64,000 bases of DNA from Galerina marginata (GCA_023014335.1 JAECYW010000033.1:248001-312000); one strand, 5' to 3'. Positions 35,571-46,112 are shown, counted from the first letter of the stretch. Translations and numbers: made by a program. The notes: generated by a model not told the origin, from the letters alone.

Positions 35571-37879
35571 ATGACGATAATCATCCCATCTCGTTCCCAT
35601 CTTCCCTTGCACCCGCTCCTCTTCAGCCGCCGTTTTTTTTCTCGAGATGAACACGCTGTCCGACCGCCTCTGAGATTTTCCTGCGGTCCCAGGCCATAAC
35701 GTACCTCTGCTTTGACCCATGAAAAAATCTCATCGGAATCACGTCACTCGACAGTGTCGCCTCCAAAGACGTGCATCGCGACCTTTGTGAATGCGGGACG
35801 TCTACGACGATAATCCTTCCCATCTCGTTTTTCTCATTCCTTTACACGTGCAGGCTAGGTCGTTGTTTCTTTCCTCGAACCCGCCGCCTTCGTCCACGTT
35901 TCCTCCCTGTCCGCACTCGCTTTTCTCAAGATGAACACGCTGTCCCGTTGCTTCTGAGATTTTCCTGCGGCCCCAGGCCTTCACACGCCTCAGAATCGAC
36001 CCATGAAACTCTTTCTTGGATTCCGACAATGGACAGCATTGCCTGTAGAAAAGATGGGCATGGCTCCACCTTACCCATACAGCCTGGATTTCCATTTAGT
36101 TCCTTGAACCCGCTGCTTCTTCCCTTCTCTCTCCTTCCGTTCCGCTCTCATTTTTCTCGAGATGGCCACGCTGTCTCGCTGCCTTGAATCCGATTTTCCT
36201 GGTGTGCCAGGCTATAACCCACCTCGGCTTTGTTCCATGAAAATCTCGCCGTTGTTTTTTAATGCAGCGGACAGCGTCGCCCGTAGAAAAGAAGCGCATC
36301 GCTCCCCCTTTCTTGTCCGTGTCTTTGTTGACGATACAACCCTACCCCTCTCGTTGGCCTTTGCTTTTCTCAAGCTGGCCACGCTGTTCCGCTGCCTTGG
36401 AGATTCTCCTGTGAAGCCAGGCTACACCATGCCTCGGCGTTGACGCATGAGAATCTACCACATTTCCAACACTGTAGCACTGGATAGCGTAGCCCGTAGA
36501 AAAGACGTACATCGCTCGATCTTCATCCTGTAGGCAATACGGGACGGCTACGATGACAATCTTTCCCTTATCGTTTTCTTGTCCCCTTACCCGTGCAAGC
36601 TGGATCACGTCTCTTTCCTTAAATCCGCCCCATCGTCCTCGTCTCGTCTCATCTCATCTCCGTATGCCCTCGTTTCCGTGCCTTAAACAGGCTGGATCGT
36701 TGCTTCTTTCCTTGAATCCGACCTGCCCCGGCTTCTTTTCAAGATAGACACACTGCCCCGCTGCCTCGAATCCGATTTTTCTGGTGTGCTAGGCTATAAC
36801 CCGCCTCAGCTTTGACCCACGAAAATCTCATCTATGTATGTGATGCAAGCGGGCGGCGTCGCCTGTGGAAAGAGATGGGCTGTTATCATCCAAGTTCCAT
36901 GACCTTCTGATGAATTTTGCGATTACCGTGTTCTGCGTTCCACGTTCTGCTTGTGCTCTTATCCGACTGTTGCCTTATTCTAGTCCAGGTGGGACAAGGG
37001 TAACAACCTCGAAATAACTAGTAAGCACCGCTCTCTGTTCAACTCTCCTTTGCCATACAAATTAATTCAATATCACCCAGGTCTGAATACAGTTCTGCAA
37101 CACATAATGATCGTCGTCTGAACGGTATGTCCACATCCAATCGCGAATTTATCTCCGACCTGACAGGTCTCCAAACATTTCCCAATCGCGCTGAATTCCC
37201 TTTCCTTGTATCTCAACTGGTCTTTCTCCTAAACAGACACGCCTGCCCATTGCCTTACCTCATCATACATTTTCTGGTATCAAGCCGGAGCATGCACCTT
37301 GCCTCGACTTTGAACCATGAAAATGAAGTTCTTATGCCAAGGAAGCATGGGCAGCGTTGCCGGCAAGAGGAAGAGTGGTGGATACTTCACATTTTTGCCC
37401 TGTGTCTTTCAGACTGAAAACTTAAGCTTAAGCGCAAAACATCGACATAAAATAGACTCGGACATGCTGGCCCACTGCCTCGGACTCAATTTTCCTTGTA
37501 TAACATGCCTCGGCTTTGACCCATGAAAATCTCTGCGCCTTCAGAACTGGACAGTGTCGTCTGTGGAAAATCCAGCCATCACTCTATGGCATTATGCTTG
37601 TGTTTGGCAGTTCACACCCGCTTATTTATGCTTGTATCATTATTCCTCATTGAGCGCCCTTCATTCCTGTCTCTTTTGAGAACTTGCCCGCTGCCTTACC
37701 TTGTCATGTCTTTTCTGGTCTTAGGCCAGAGCATGCATCATGCCTTGCCCTTGTACCCATGAAAATATGTCTCGCATGACCGCAGGCACGAGCAGGGTTG
37801 CCTGCAGGAGTGTGGACGCCTTGCTTCCTCGAACCGTGTCTGTTAATATATGGGCGCAAGTGCAAACTATCAATAGGAC

Positions 37880-38045
37880 TTTGACACTTTTGCAGCCTTG
37901 TTCTGCTTTTTTTGACTAAATCGTGTTTAAACTTTGAACTAACCCTGTCTGAGGCTCGAAATAGCGCATTGACGAGGTAAACGGTGCCGAAGTTGATGAA
38001 AAAACCAAGGAAAAAAAAGCAGAAGATGAGCACAAAACGGATGAA
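37880..38045 (-). pseudogene. Fragment of an unknown membrane protein (paired with 7540-7690)
   Basis: From ATG 38033 the minus strand reads a hydrophobic segment with FFINFGTVYLVNALFRASD. The plus strand at 7545-7680 encodes the same segment with substitutions. The downstream frame runs into degenerate hairpin-array sequence, so the ORF annotated by length alone (109 aa) is a chimera and not a gene. Confidence 0.5.
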
Positions 38046-38067
38046 AAGTTGCAGACTGAAAACAACT

Positions 38068-38187
38068 GAAATAGTGATAGGTAATAATCAGAGTGAGCAG
38101 GCCTGCCAATGCCTGAAATCCCTTAGTCCCCTTGAAACTCCTCTTAGTCCTATGTATCTGCCATTAAATTGTTCCGAAGGACACATT
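38068..38187 (+). repeat. Direct repeat flanking the transposon cluster (left copy)
   Basis: The block GAAATAGTGATAGGTAATAA ... GCCAATGCCTGAAATCCCTT ... TCCTATGTATCTGCCATT matches 46118-46235 on the same strand with about 10-15 % differences. The right copy continues from GAAATAGC at 38752-38759, where the LTR element interrupts it. Confidence 0.8.
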
Positions 38188-38751
38188 TAGTGTTTGGGAG
38201 TCCAGTCTCGAAACCGCAAAAAGACTGGTGACCAGACCGGACCAGGGTGGTCCGGTCTTTGGTTTTTGAGGTGTCGAGACCGCAAAAAGACCGGTCTTCA
38301 TTAACCGGTTAGATCGGTTAAGACCGGTCTTTTTTACCGCTAATTATTCCCTTCAAAACGCGTCTAAGATCAAGTAATTTAGTCAAATATTGGCTGAGAT
38401 ATCGTGAAAATACTAAAAGTGTCTCAAAAATGGTAGATCCATTGGATTATTTTCATAAATTCATCAATTCTGAGGCTATATACATGTTCTTGGGCTCGTT
38501 TGAAAGCGAATAGGTATGTTAACATTTCTATTGAGCCATAATATTTAAAATATTACTAAAAAACCGGTTATGAACTGGTTTTAACCGATGTAGACTGAGA
38601 CTAGTCTAAAGACCGCAAAAGACTGTTAACCGTGGTCTCTTGCGGTCTCGGTCCGGTCTTTTGACTTTTCAGAAATTCATAGACTGGTCCCAGTCTATGG
38701 TTAAGCCCCTTGAGGTCAAAAAACCAGACTGAACCATACTTTCAAACACTA
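38188..38751. mobile_element. Small non-autonomous DNA transposon, TAGTGTTTG ends
   Basis: The element begins TAGTGTTTGGGAGTCCAGTC and ends in CAGACTGAACCATACTTTC followed by AAACACTA, giving imperfect terminal inverted repeats (TAGTGTTTG perfect, the rest partial). Inside, GACCGGTC and AGACCGGTCT motifs recur near both ends. There is no ORF. I found no clean target-site duplication (8 bp left GACACATT, right GAAATAGC), so the superfamily is uncertain; hAT-like ends are the best guess. Confidence 0.6.
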
Positions 38752-38759
38752 GAAATAGC

Positions 38760-39050
38760 TGTTGGAATAAAATGGGCAAACCCGGATCCGAGCTGCGCGC
38801 TTATTCAGGGTTAGCGCCGCCACTACTTTCCGTGCTGTACGTCCCGTCTACTTTACTTTACTTCATGTACATAGATTCCCTTTGTTCTTGTGTCGATCCC
38901 CTCGCTATCCCGCTCGGTATCGTCGATGCACCATCCATGTTATTATCCTAGCTACTTACGGACTGAGTACCTACAATGTATATAAGCCTACGTACTCTGT
39001 CAATATCATCAGTCCGTATTCCTTTGTCACCCGCCTATCTACGTTCAATA
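38760..39050 (+). repeat. 5' LTR
   Basis: The 291-bp repeat matches 45821-46112. It contains a TATATAAG promoter-like box near 38978, consistent with transcription start in the R region. It ends at CAATA next to the GGTTATGGGCC tRNA-complementary-like site. Confidence 0.92.
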
Positions 39051-39137
39051 GGTTATGGGCCCCAAACCCCGTATCTAACCTCGAAACTCTTACTCAAAAT
39101 TCTTTCCTTATTCCTACCGATTACTACTGTCAACAAA

Positions 39138-41712
39138 ATGTCTACCTTTAAACTTGGAGACGACTTCATGCGCGTTCCGAAGCTCAGCGACTACGGCAAC
39201 AACTGGGTGATCTACAAGTCAAAGTTCCTATGGTCCGTCGATGCTCGCGGCTACCTCGAACATGTGGACTAGGGCTGCGCACTGTACCCGTATCGACGGG
39301 TCGTACGGACGGGTCTTACGGGTAAATGCCCGTCCCGTCGGCGCCTCAAGAGCACACAAGAACGGCCCGTCAGACGACGGGTACATGCCGTCGTCACCCG
39401 TCAATCTACGGCCGTAACGGCCGTCATACGGGTCTAATGATAAATGCCCAAATTAAGCAATAAATCGGTTGGAAAATGTTCTCGAAGTCTGGCAGATGGC
39501 CGACTAACACCCAATTTAAGTCCCGCGAGTATCGTCGGAGGGGAGTGACGCGGTGGGTGAGCAGTATTTATTGGAACACCGCCATTATAGAGTCCGTTCG
39601 GGGGTATTGCATTCGGTGTCGGGACTGGACATAGTGTCTCTCGGTCATGCAAGTCCTAATATTCATGTCTAAGCCTCTAATATATTATAGTAACTACCTA
39701 GAACACTTTTCTAATCCACTAGCTTACAAAAAATTCAATAAAAAACTGAAAATGTCGTGGAAGAAAGAAAACGGCCGTCGACGGCCGTTTTAACCCGTTT
39801 CAGACCCGTCCCGACCCGTTTGGATTTGGCGGTCAAGCCAAAACGGGACGGTCGTGTCGGTATCCTACCCGTTTGACCCGTAAGCTCGACGGCCGTACCC
39901 GTAATACGGCCGGTGCGCAGCCCTAATGTGGACGGCACGGCCGAAGCTCCCAAGGACCCCGTTAAACGTACTGGCACCGCGGAAGCTCCGCAGAAACTGA
40001 CAGACGACGAGAAGGTACTGGAGGCTGATTGGAAGAAGGTCTTGAAGACCTGGAAACAAGGAGAAGCTATCGTCAAACAGCAAATTGCGGCGACGATTTC
40101 GGACTCACTTTTTATGAAGATTTGCAGCAAGGCAACTGCGCGCGAAATCTGGGAAGCCCTCGCGGGGGACTTCGAGAAAAGGTCACGTATGGTTTCCGTG
40201 GACCTTCGGCGCAGGCTTCAGTCAGAGCAGTGCACCGAGAAAGGCAATGTGCGAGCTCACTTTGCGGTGCTGCACATGATGCGCGAAAACCTGGCGGCGA
40301 TGGGCCAATTGCCTTCCGATGATGACTTCTATTCCATTATTCTCGGCTCGCTACCGCCATCTTACGACCCCCACATCTTCGCCATTAGTGCGACGAGCGT
40401 TCTTGGCAAGACCCTATCTCTCGACGAGTTGATGCGTGCCGTGACAGACAAGTTTGATTGTCGCGTTGTAAACGGTAACGGCCCAAAGGAGGAGAACGTG
40501 GCATGCTACTCCAACGACTTGGCAAAGGGACGAAGGGGCGGAGGATGTTCAAAGAGGGACGCTGAATGTTTCAACTGCGGCAAGCGCAGCCACTTTGCGG
40601 CTGATTGCTGGGCTGAAGGCGGAGGCAAGGAGGGGCAGGGACCGAGAGGAAGAGGAAAGGCAAAGGGAAGTTCAAAGGAGGCTGCGGCAGCAATAGCCAA
40701 AGCCAGGGACGAGGAGGAGGAAGATGCAGCGTGGTTTGCATTGACAGCATTTGACAGCTGCTCGCAGGACGCGGCTACCCTATTGGACAACGATGATTTC
40801 GCGGATCTGATGTCTGACAACTCAGATGGTGACTGCGAGATGTTGGGAGCGGATGAGACTTCAGATGAGGAGAGTGGTTGTGAGAGTGAGGGGGAGAGGG
40901 AAAGTGATGATGGGAGTGACGATGAGGAGGACATGTCGATGCCAAGGCTAATGGATCCGTCAGATTTGGATGACAGCGAGGACAACAAGAAAGAACCTAC
41001 TTTGGATTTCACCCCAGGCTATGCTGCCCTCAACCCGCCTACACCCAACACCATCCTATCTGATTCTGGTGCTCCGATATCGCATTTCCGACCGCATTCC
41101 CTTCCTATAACCTTCGACAAACTCGTCGAGATCGAATTCCAAGCCGCAGGCCGTATTTTCCAAAGACTCGGACCGGATAGGCAAGAGGTCAGCAAAGCAC
41201 CGCAGAGCGCGAATGGGCTGGACCAAATCGAGCATGAGCCGGGAAAGGCAAATGCAGAGGTGGAGGGACTTACCGTGGGTTTGTCGGACCGCCGAACAAG
41301 GCAGGATGGGCCTCAGGTTGCTCGGGAAGTTGAGATCAGATCAGGGACAGACGCGCGATTGTATTCGGCGCTGTATGGATACCCAATCGTCGACGAGCCC
41401 TGGGCGGATTGCATCACTTCGGTTTCGGAGCCTTTGGAGGCGGATCCGGACTGGAGGGGAGTGCAGGCATGGGCGAGGAACATATGGGAGGATGAGAGTG
41501 GAGAGATTTCGATGGACGAGAGGGCAATATTTGTGGAGGGGAAGGAAAGGAGACCAGAGTTGACGAAGAACTTGAAGGCGACTACAATGACCGGCCAGGA
41601 AGGACCAGGATCGAAGGGTATGCCGACTACGAGAAGGAAAGTTCGTCAGCGAGTCTCGAGGGGAAGATTGGGAAAGGATTTGGCGAGATGTGCGCCGACG
41701 AACCTGTTATAA
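39138..41712 (+). CDS. Copia Gag with zinc knuckle and aspartic protease start, interrupted by a hAT-like MITE
   Basis: Gag packages element RNA. ATG 39138 opens MSTFKLGDDFMRVPKLSDYG and runs 44 codons to GTG GAC, where a 656-bp transposon splits the frame. Reading resumes in phase at 39934 (GTAEAPKDP...), giving 636 residues if the insertion is ignored. The central part has the Copia gag pattern TAREIWEALAGDFEK and LGSLPPSYDPHIFA. A CX2CX4HX4C zinc knuckle, CFNCGKRSHFAADC, lies at about 40566-40610. An acidic Ser/Asp/Glu-rich spacer follows, then the protease motif ILSDSGAPISHF near 41053. After that the sequence loses similarity to Pol and ends at a stop at 41712. As it stands the protein cannot be made from start to end. 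Confidence 0.85.
39270..39925. mobile_element. Non-autonomous hAT-like transposon (MITE) inside gag
   Basis: The ends are a perfect 13-bp inverted repeat, TAGGGCTGCGCAC and GTGCGCAGCCCTA. An 8-bp target duplication ATGTGGAC flanks it (39262-39269, 39926-39933). The YAGGG end and 8-bp duplication are the hAT signature. Inside there are GACCCGT/ACGGGTC-rich subterminal repeats and no transposase. It splits the gag frame exactly after codon 44. Confidence 0.92.
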
Positions 41713-42254
41713 TCCCTACTCCCTGTACTTCACCAATCCCACCAGACGACGTGCCTGCTCAATCCACAGCCCCACCTGTCACCCAGATATCCCATGCACC
41801 ACCCAACGAGCCACCTTACGACGTCAAAATCAAGCCCGATTGCAAGCGCAAGCCAGCGCCAGGCAAACAAGAGCACGACGCGACCACAGAGGACCGCGAC
41901 AAGGCCCAGACGGCAGGTCTCGAGGGGAAGGAACCCCCAGACTGCGTGATAGCGGCAGATTTCGTCGACATGGTTGGTTTGACGGCCAAATTATGCGAAA
42001 CCAGGGTGTTGGAACCCGGAGACGCCGATTATGCGAGGTGCCCTGCAGGCTGGCAGAGGCAGGAGGATTCTATCGAGGCCGCTCCCCTGGATGATCCAGG
42101 AGAGGGAGACGAGGGACTGTTAGCGGAGGATGATGACCTTCAGGGGAAGCACGATGCCGTCGAAGAAAACAAGTGCGGAGCAGCGCAGCTGGAGGCTGCA
42201 AGATCACAACTGCACGGACGTCGCAGTCCTGAACCTGCCATGGCGCAATTTTGA
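41688..42254 (+). CDS. Unidentified frame in the LTR element (188 aa)
   Basis: This frame overlaps the end of the gag frame by 25 nt and runs to a TGA at 42254. It is rich in Pro, Asp, Glu and Lys and has no recognisable integrase, reverse transcriptase or RNase H motif. It may be a residue of the linker between Pol domains, put together by an internal deletion. Whether it is translated is unknown. Confidence 0.35.
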   Translation: MCADEPVIIPTPCTSPIPPDDVPAQSTAPPVTQISHAPPNEPPYDVKIKPDCKRKPAPGKQEHDATTEDRDKAQTAGLEGKEPPDCVIAADFVDMVGLTAKLCETRVLEPGDADYARCPAGWQRQEDSIEAAPLDDPGEGDEGLLAEDDDLQGKHDAVEENKCGAAQLEAARSQLHGRRSPEPAMAQF

Positions 42255-42360
42255 CTTGAGCTGTTGAAAGCTTCGAAATGGGTCAGTTGGATATGCGCGC
42301 CGCATTTCAAAACCTTCTATGCACCTTTTGCAATCTTATTTTGCTGGAAACGCCTTCAGG

Positions 42361-43470
42361 TGGGGGTGAACAATCCCTGCTAGTGACCGCGGCGCGTGAC
42401 GCATGTGTGACCGTCGTGACAGCGCCATTTCTTTGAAACATTGCCTTCGTGCTTTCTGCAACACGATAATAAAATGTTTACTGCGGCTATTCTCTTTAAA
42501 TTACTGTTACCTATAGTCCTATAAGATTATACTTTTTAAATATTAAACATTGTTGTCAAAAAATCGAAATTGGAGTGTTTTCCCTGCCAAATTTGTCTTC
42601 AGGACTATTTTGAATAGAACTCAACAACCAGAGCACCTACAAACATGATTCATAGGAGTATTTTGCTTAAAATTTTAATCTGAATCGAACTACAGATCCA
42701 TAATTTTTAATATAAGCTCTCATCTATGTGATAGGCTTATTTTTGGTCCATATTTTGGACATGTGGTCCGAAATTAAGAAATCTGTTTCTGAGGTTCGAT
42801 TTAAATTAATTTTATGACCAATGTACTTCTATGAAGTTTATGCATAGGTGCTCTAGTTAACAAGTTCTATTCAAAATGGCTAGGAGGCAGAAACTTGGCA
42901 GAACACTGCTATTGATGAACCATATCAGCCCTGGTGTTCTATAAAAAAAAAAATTATGTGAATCGGTGCAGAATTGACTGAGTTATGATTTTATCAAGTT
43001 TTTTCGTGTTTATTATTGACTGTCCTGCAGGTTGTTCCAAATTGGGCCACGCATCACTGTTTGCCAAATTTGGCAGTAATGCCCGCTGATCTACAGATTT
43101 GATCAGGCTCTACTTTACTTAATTCTGCTCCGTTTTTCGAGGTTTTTTGAGGAGCATGTTAAGAAAATCGGAATCTATTCAAAAGGTAAAACAGTTTATG
43201 GATTTGTTTCTGTTAGCCTAATCAGATGTATGTGGACTGAAACAGCATTTTGTAGTGTACTTTCCTACTTTTTTGATACTTACGGGACCTTGGGACCTCA
43301 AATTAGTGTAACATATTACTAGGACATATAATTTTATGATTACTGTGGAGAAAAAATGGAGAAAAGGCGTGAAAAACTCGTGAAATTAGCTTGTCTCAAC
43401 ATTTGCGGCGCTTTGGGCTGTCACACGTGACATAACCGGGCCGTCACTATCACGGGAATTGTTCACCCCA
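42361..43470. mobile_element. Non-autonomous DNA transposon, 1.1 kb, 7-bp target duplication
   Basis: The left end TGGGGGTGAACAATCCC and right end GGGAATTGTTCACCCCA form imperfect inverted repeats that extend to a TAGTGAC/GTCACTA pair. CTTCAGG is repeated on both sides (42354-42360 and 43471-43477). The interior is AT-rich without an ORF. Subterminal GTGAC motifs cluster at both ends. The superfamily is not assigned; the duplication could be 7 or 8 bp depending on where the terminal T/A is placed. Confidence 0.8.
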
Positions 43471-43804
43471 CTTCAGGGAACCCCATTCACGGAGTCAACG
43501 TTGGAAATATCTTCATTGTTCGGATTTTGAAGTTTGGGCTGAAGGATTCGGGCCAGTTGGTGCTCGAGAGGTCAGAGGATGCAGCGGCTAAGGGAGGGGG
43601 AGAAGAAAGAGAAGAGAAGAGAGGAGGTATCATATCTCGACGACGCGGAGAGTTGCTCGTCGTCGTGGTTTACTTGGATTATTCCATGTTGGGAATCCCA
43701 CAGCCACTGATCGGACATTTGACAGCCGCGATCAATTGGCACCCCGGACCGTCGGTTATTGCAAGCACCCGGATCTGACCTTCACTCCTTGCTCCATATT
43801 TTCC

Positions 43805-45445
43805 TAAGGCAGGACACGGGTGCACCCTTGGGTTACCCGGATCCTTACCCGCAGGTATTTCGACAGCAAAACCCAAACCCAGACCCGGAAAGATTTTTTC
43901 CCACGGATCACCTGGATCCGCAGGTAAATTACCTGCAGGTCGCGGGTACTCACAGGTATACCCACCGCGACGGGTATTCGAAGGTACCTGCAGGTATACC
44001 CACAGGTAGTTAAGATATTTAGCAGCTAGTAGACAGAGGAAACAGTAAATTGAATCAATGCAGATAAAAACAATCATACAAAGTAGCAGTTAGGCCGAAA
44101 CAATCTGCGGTGTAAACAATGTACGGGACAGGTGGCAGACTCGGGACAGGTAGTGGAACCGTAAGTGTTGGAGGCCTCTGCGTGGTGCCAGCTATACTCT
44201 TCGGCCTCAGCGTGGACGCGGTGACTAGACCAACGACTGGGTGAGGTAGCAGCAGCGGTGTGGTGCACAAGCAACATCCTTGATGCTGCTGGTTGTTGAG
44301 GTAGCGCTGTGTTGTCCAATTCACGGTCGTTGGGTGTCGGCGTGGGCACAGCGTGGCAGCGGTGTGATGGGGAACCGCGACACAGTGTAGTTCGTGTTTG
44401 TTTGCGTCACAAAGGTCTGTAAACAAATAGAAGATTGGTGAAGTATTGAGAGAACAATCAACGTGCACTTACAAGCTCCATCTTGGTGCCGTTGAGCCGC
44501 AGAAGCACCAGCAGGTGTTTAGTGCTGCTGGTACTCGTAGTATCAATCGCATTCGTTTGAACTCAACATGGAGGCGGTGGAAAAAGCGGCGGGTGGATGG
44601 ACAATCCGCGTCATTATCTGAAGTCGAAGTGAGACTGGGGCGGCGGTCGCCAGTGGCTGCTGTTCGTTAAGGGTGAGCGGATAGTTGGGCAGCAAGGAGG
44701 GAAATGAAATGAGTCGCATAGACTCGCCTCACGACGTACTCAGCAGGTCTCCCATGCCATGGGTCTCCCCTCGTATTCTTTCTCCCCGCTTATCTATCTG
44801 CGAATCCCAACGTCGGCCCACAGCTTGCAGTTGGAAAGGGGGGCGCACAATGCGGTGCTGTTTGCGTTTATGACCTCGTTATGGGTGGACCTGGCCTTAC
44901 TGGGTGAGTGGCGGGTTGGGCAACGAAAAGGTGGGAAGTGAAACGAGTCTATGCGACTTGTTTCACAACGTACCTTGCGGGTTTGTGTCGCAAAGGCCTA
45001 TAAACATTTCATAGAAGATTATTAAAAGGTAAATGCGGACAACAATTGTACTTACAAGACTTTTCTTGCAGCATTGGGGAGGCGGACATACAAGATAGCG
45101 AATGTTTGAAAGTCGGAGCCAAGTTGGAGATCAACAGAACTGAACATTGTTGATCAGGTGCCTGCCGAGAAACGTGACATAAGGGAAACTTGGTTCGAAT
45201 ACTTGGCTCGTTGGTTGGTGCATCTTTGAGCCATCCACACCACCCAGAGCAATCCAAAAAAGTTGGAAAAAATGATAAAAATACAAGGTACCTGTAGGTT
45301 ACCTGTGAACTTCAAAATTGAGGCCTGGATCCTTGACGATCCGTGGCTACAGGTGAGCCGGATCCACGGGTTGGCTGACCTGTGGGTATTCCCACGGGTA
45401 AACCTGCAGGTAACCTTTTTGGACCCACACCCGTGTCCTGCCTTA
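43805..45445. mobile_element. Non-autonomous hAT-like transposon, 1.6 kb, with internal duplication
   Basis: The ends TAAGGCAGGACACGGGTG and CACCCGTGTCCTGCCTTA are perfect 18-bp inverted repeats. The 8-bp duplication TATTTTCC (43797-43804, 45446-45453) fits hAT. Subterminal ACCTGCAGGTA-type motifs are abundant at both ends. A central block is present twice (44390-44480 and 44985-45070, both with a CACAAAGG/CGCAAAGG, TCTGTAAAC or CTATAAAC and ACTTACAAG order). No transposase frame is seen. Confidence 0.92.
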
Positions 45446-45820
45446 TATTTTCCTCGCATCGCACTCGGGGATCCCTCTCATTCACAGCCTTACCAACGGA
45501 AATTTACACACGCCTTTGACACACCGACCTCGTTTATCAAATAAATTTCGAAAACCTCACAATTTACATCTTCACGGACACTTGGTCCGACTCCACTTGA
45601 TTCCCTGACTCTCATCGCTATTTTATACTCACGAAAAATCGACGCGGACGCAAACACGATAAGAAAATTGATATCAAATATTATTTCACTCTTTGGATCG
45701 TCAAAAACGGAACCTGGCGACTTATGGACGACACTGCAACGGACGCCAAGAAAGTAATCCCGTCCCCCAAGCTCAAACGCATCGCGAGCACACTCGGATT
45801 ATTGTTGGTTTGAGGGGAAG

Positions 45821-46112
45821 TGTTGGAATAAAATGGGCAAACCCGGATCTGAGCTGCGCGCTTATTCAGGGTTATCACCGCCACTACTTTCCGTGCTGTA
45901 CGTCCCGTCTACTTTACTTTACTTCATGTACATAGATTCCCTTTGTTCTTGTGTCGATCCCCTCGCTATCCCGCTCGGTATCGTCAATGCACCATCCATG
46001 TTATTATCCTAGCTACTTACGGACTGAGTACCTACAATGTATATAAGCCTACGTACTCTGTCAATATCATCAGTCCGTTATTCCTTCGTCACCCGCCTAT
46101 CTACGTTCAATA
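45821..46112 (+). repeat. 3' LTR
   Basis: It matches the 5' LTR at 38760-39050, with about five substitutions and one single-base insertion. The target duplication ATAGC follows at 46113-46117, after which the interrupted host direct repeat resumes (AATAGGTAATATTTGG). Confidence 0.92.

Larger units (their letters stand above)
30590..37830 (+). repeat. Right hairpin-repeat array, plus orientation (about 22 cores in three higher-order units)
   Basis: Each core begins with an arm like GGCCACGCTGTCC and ends about 100 nt later with GGACAGCGTCGCC. Inside are GATTTTCCTGG, then CCAGG directly after a 4-nt loop, then GGCTTTGACCCACGAAAATC. Outer 5' arms lie near 30679, 30969, 31206, 31407, 31638, 31938, 32369, 32693, 32984, 33777, 34012, 34227, 34543, 34866, 35649, 35935, 36167, 36379, 36748, 37219, 37460 and 37683. 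Cores are 200-350 bp apart, joined by pyrimidine-rich spacers with TTCCTTGAACCCGCC. Three higher-order units can be seen, each starting after a mu 5' end (30.50, 33.62, 35.47 kb) and the first two and last ending at an AGTAAGCACCGCTCTC module (near 33250, 35130, 37020; another at 32225). The last three cores are diverged. No gene is seen inside. Confidence 0.85.
38760..46112 (+). mobile_element. Copia-type LTR retrotransposon without RT or integrase, with nested insertions
   Basis: Two LTRs of about 291 bp begin TGTTGGAATAAAATGGGC and end CGTTCAATA. A 5-bp target duplication ATAGC flanks the element (38755-38759 and 46113-46117). A primer-binding-site-like GGTTATGGGCC follows the 5' LTR, and a purine run TGAGGGGAAG precedes the 3' LTR. 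A gag-protease frame lies at 39138-41712. Removing three nested DNA transposons leaves only about 3.3 kb of internal sequence. Nothing in it shows integrase or reverse transcriptase, so the element depends on another copy's enzymes or is dead. The LTRs differ at about six positions, so insertion is fairly recent. Confidence 0.9.

Noticed and set aside
25150..37830. Regularly spaced repeats that might suggest a CRISPR-like array.
   Set aside because: The genome is fungal, the units are 200-350 bp and diverged, and there are no short identical repeats with unique spacers or cas genes.
25150..37830. Interpretation of the arrays as a centromere.
   Set aside because: An intact housekeeping gene lies in the middle, the arrays are short, and nothing in the sequence itself marks a centromere; chromatin data would be needed.
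38188..38751. CACTA-type transposon because the right end reads CACTA.
   Set aside because: CACTA elements start with CACTA and end in TAGTG; here the order is the opposite and no 3-bp duplication is seen.
40506..41012. 168-aa serine-rich minus-strand ORF.
   Set aside because: It is the antisense shadow of the acidic spacer in the gag frame.
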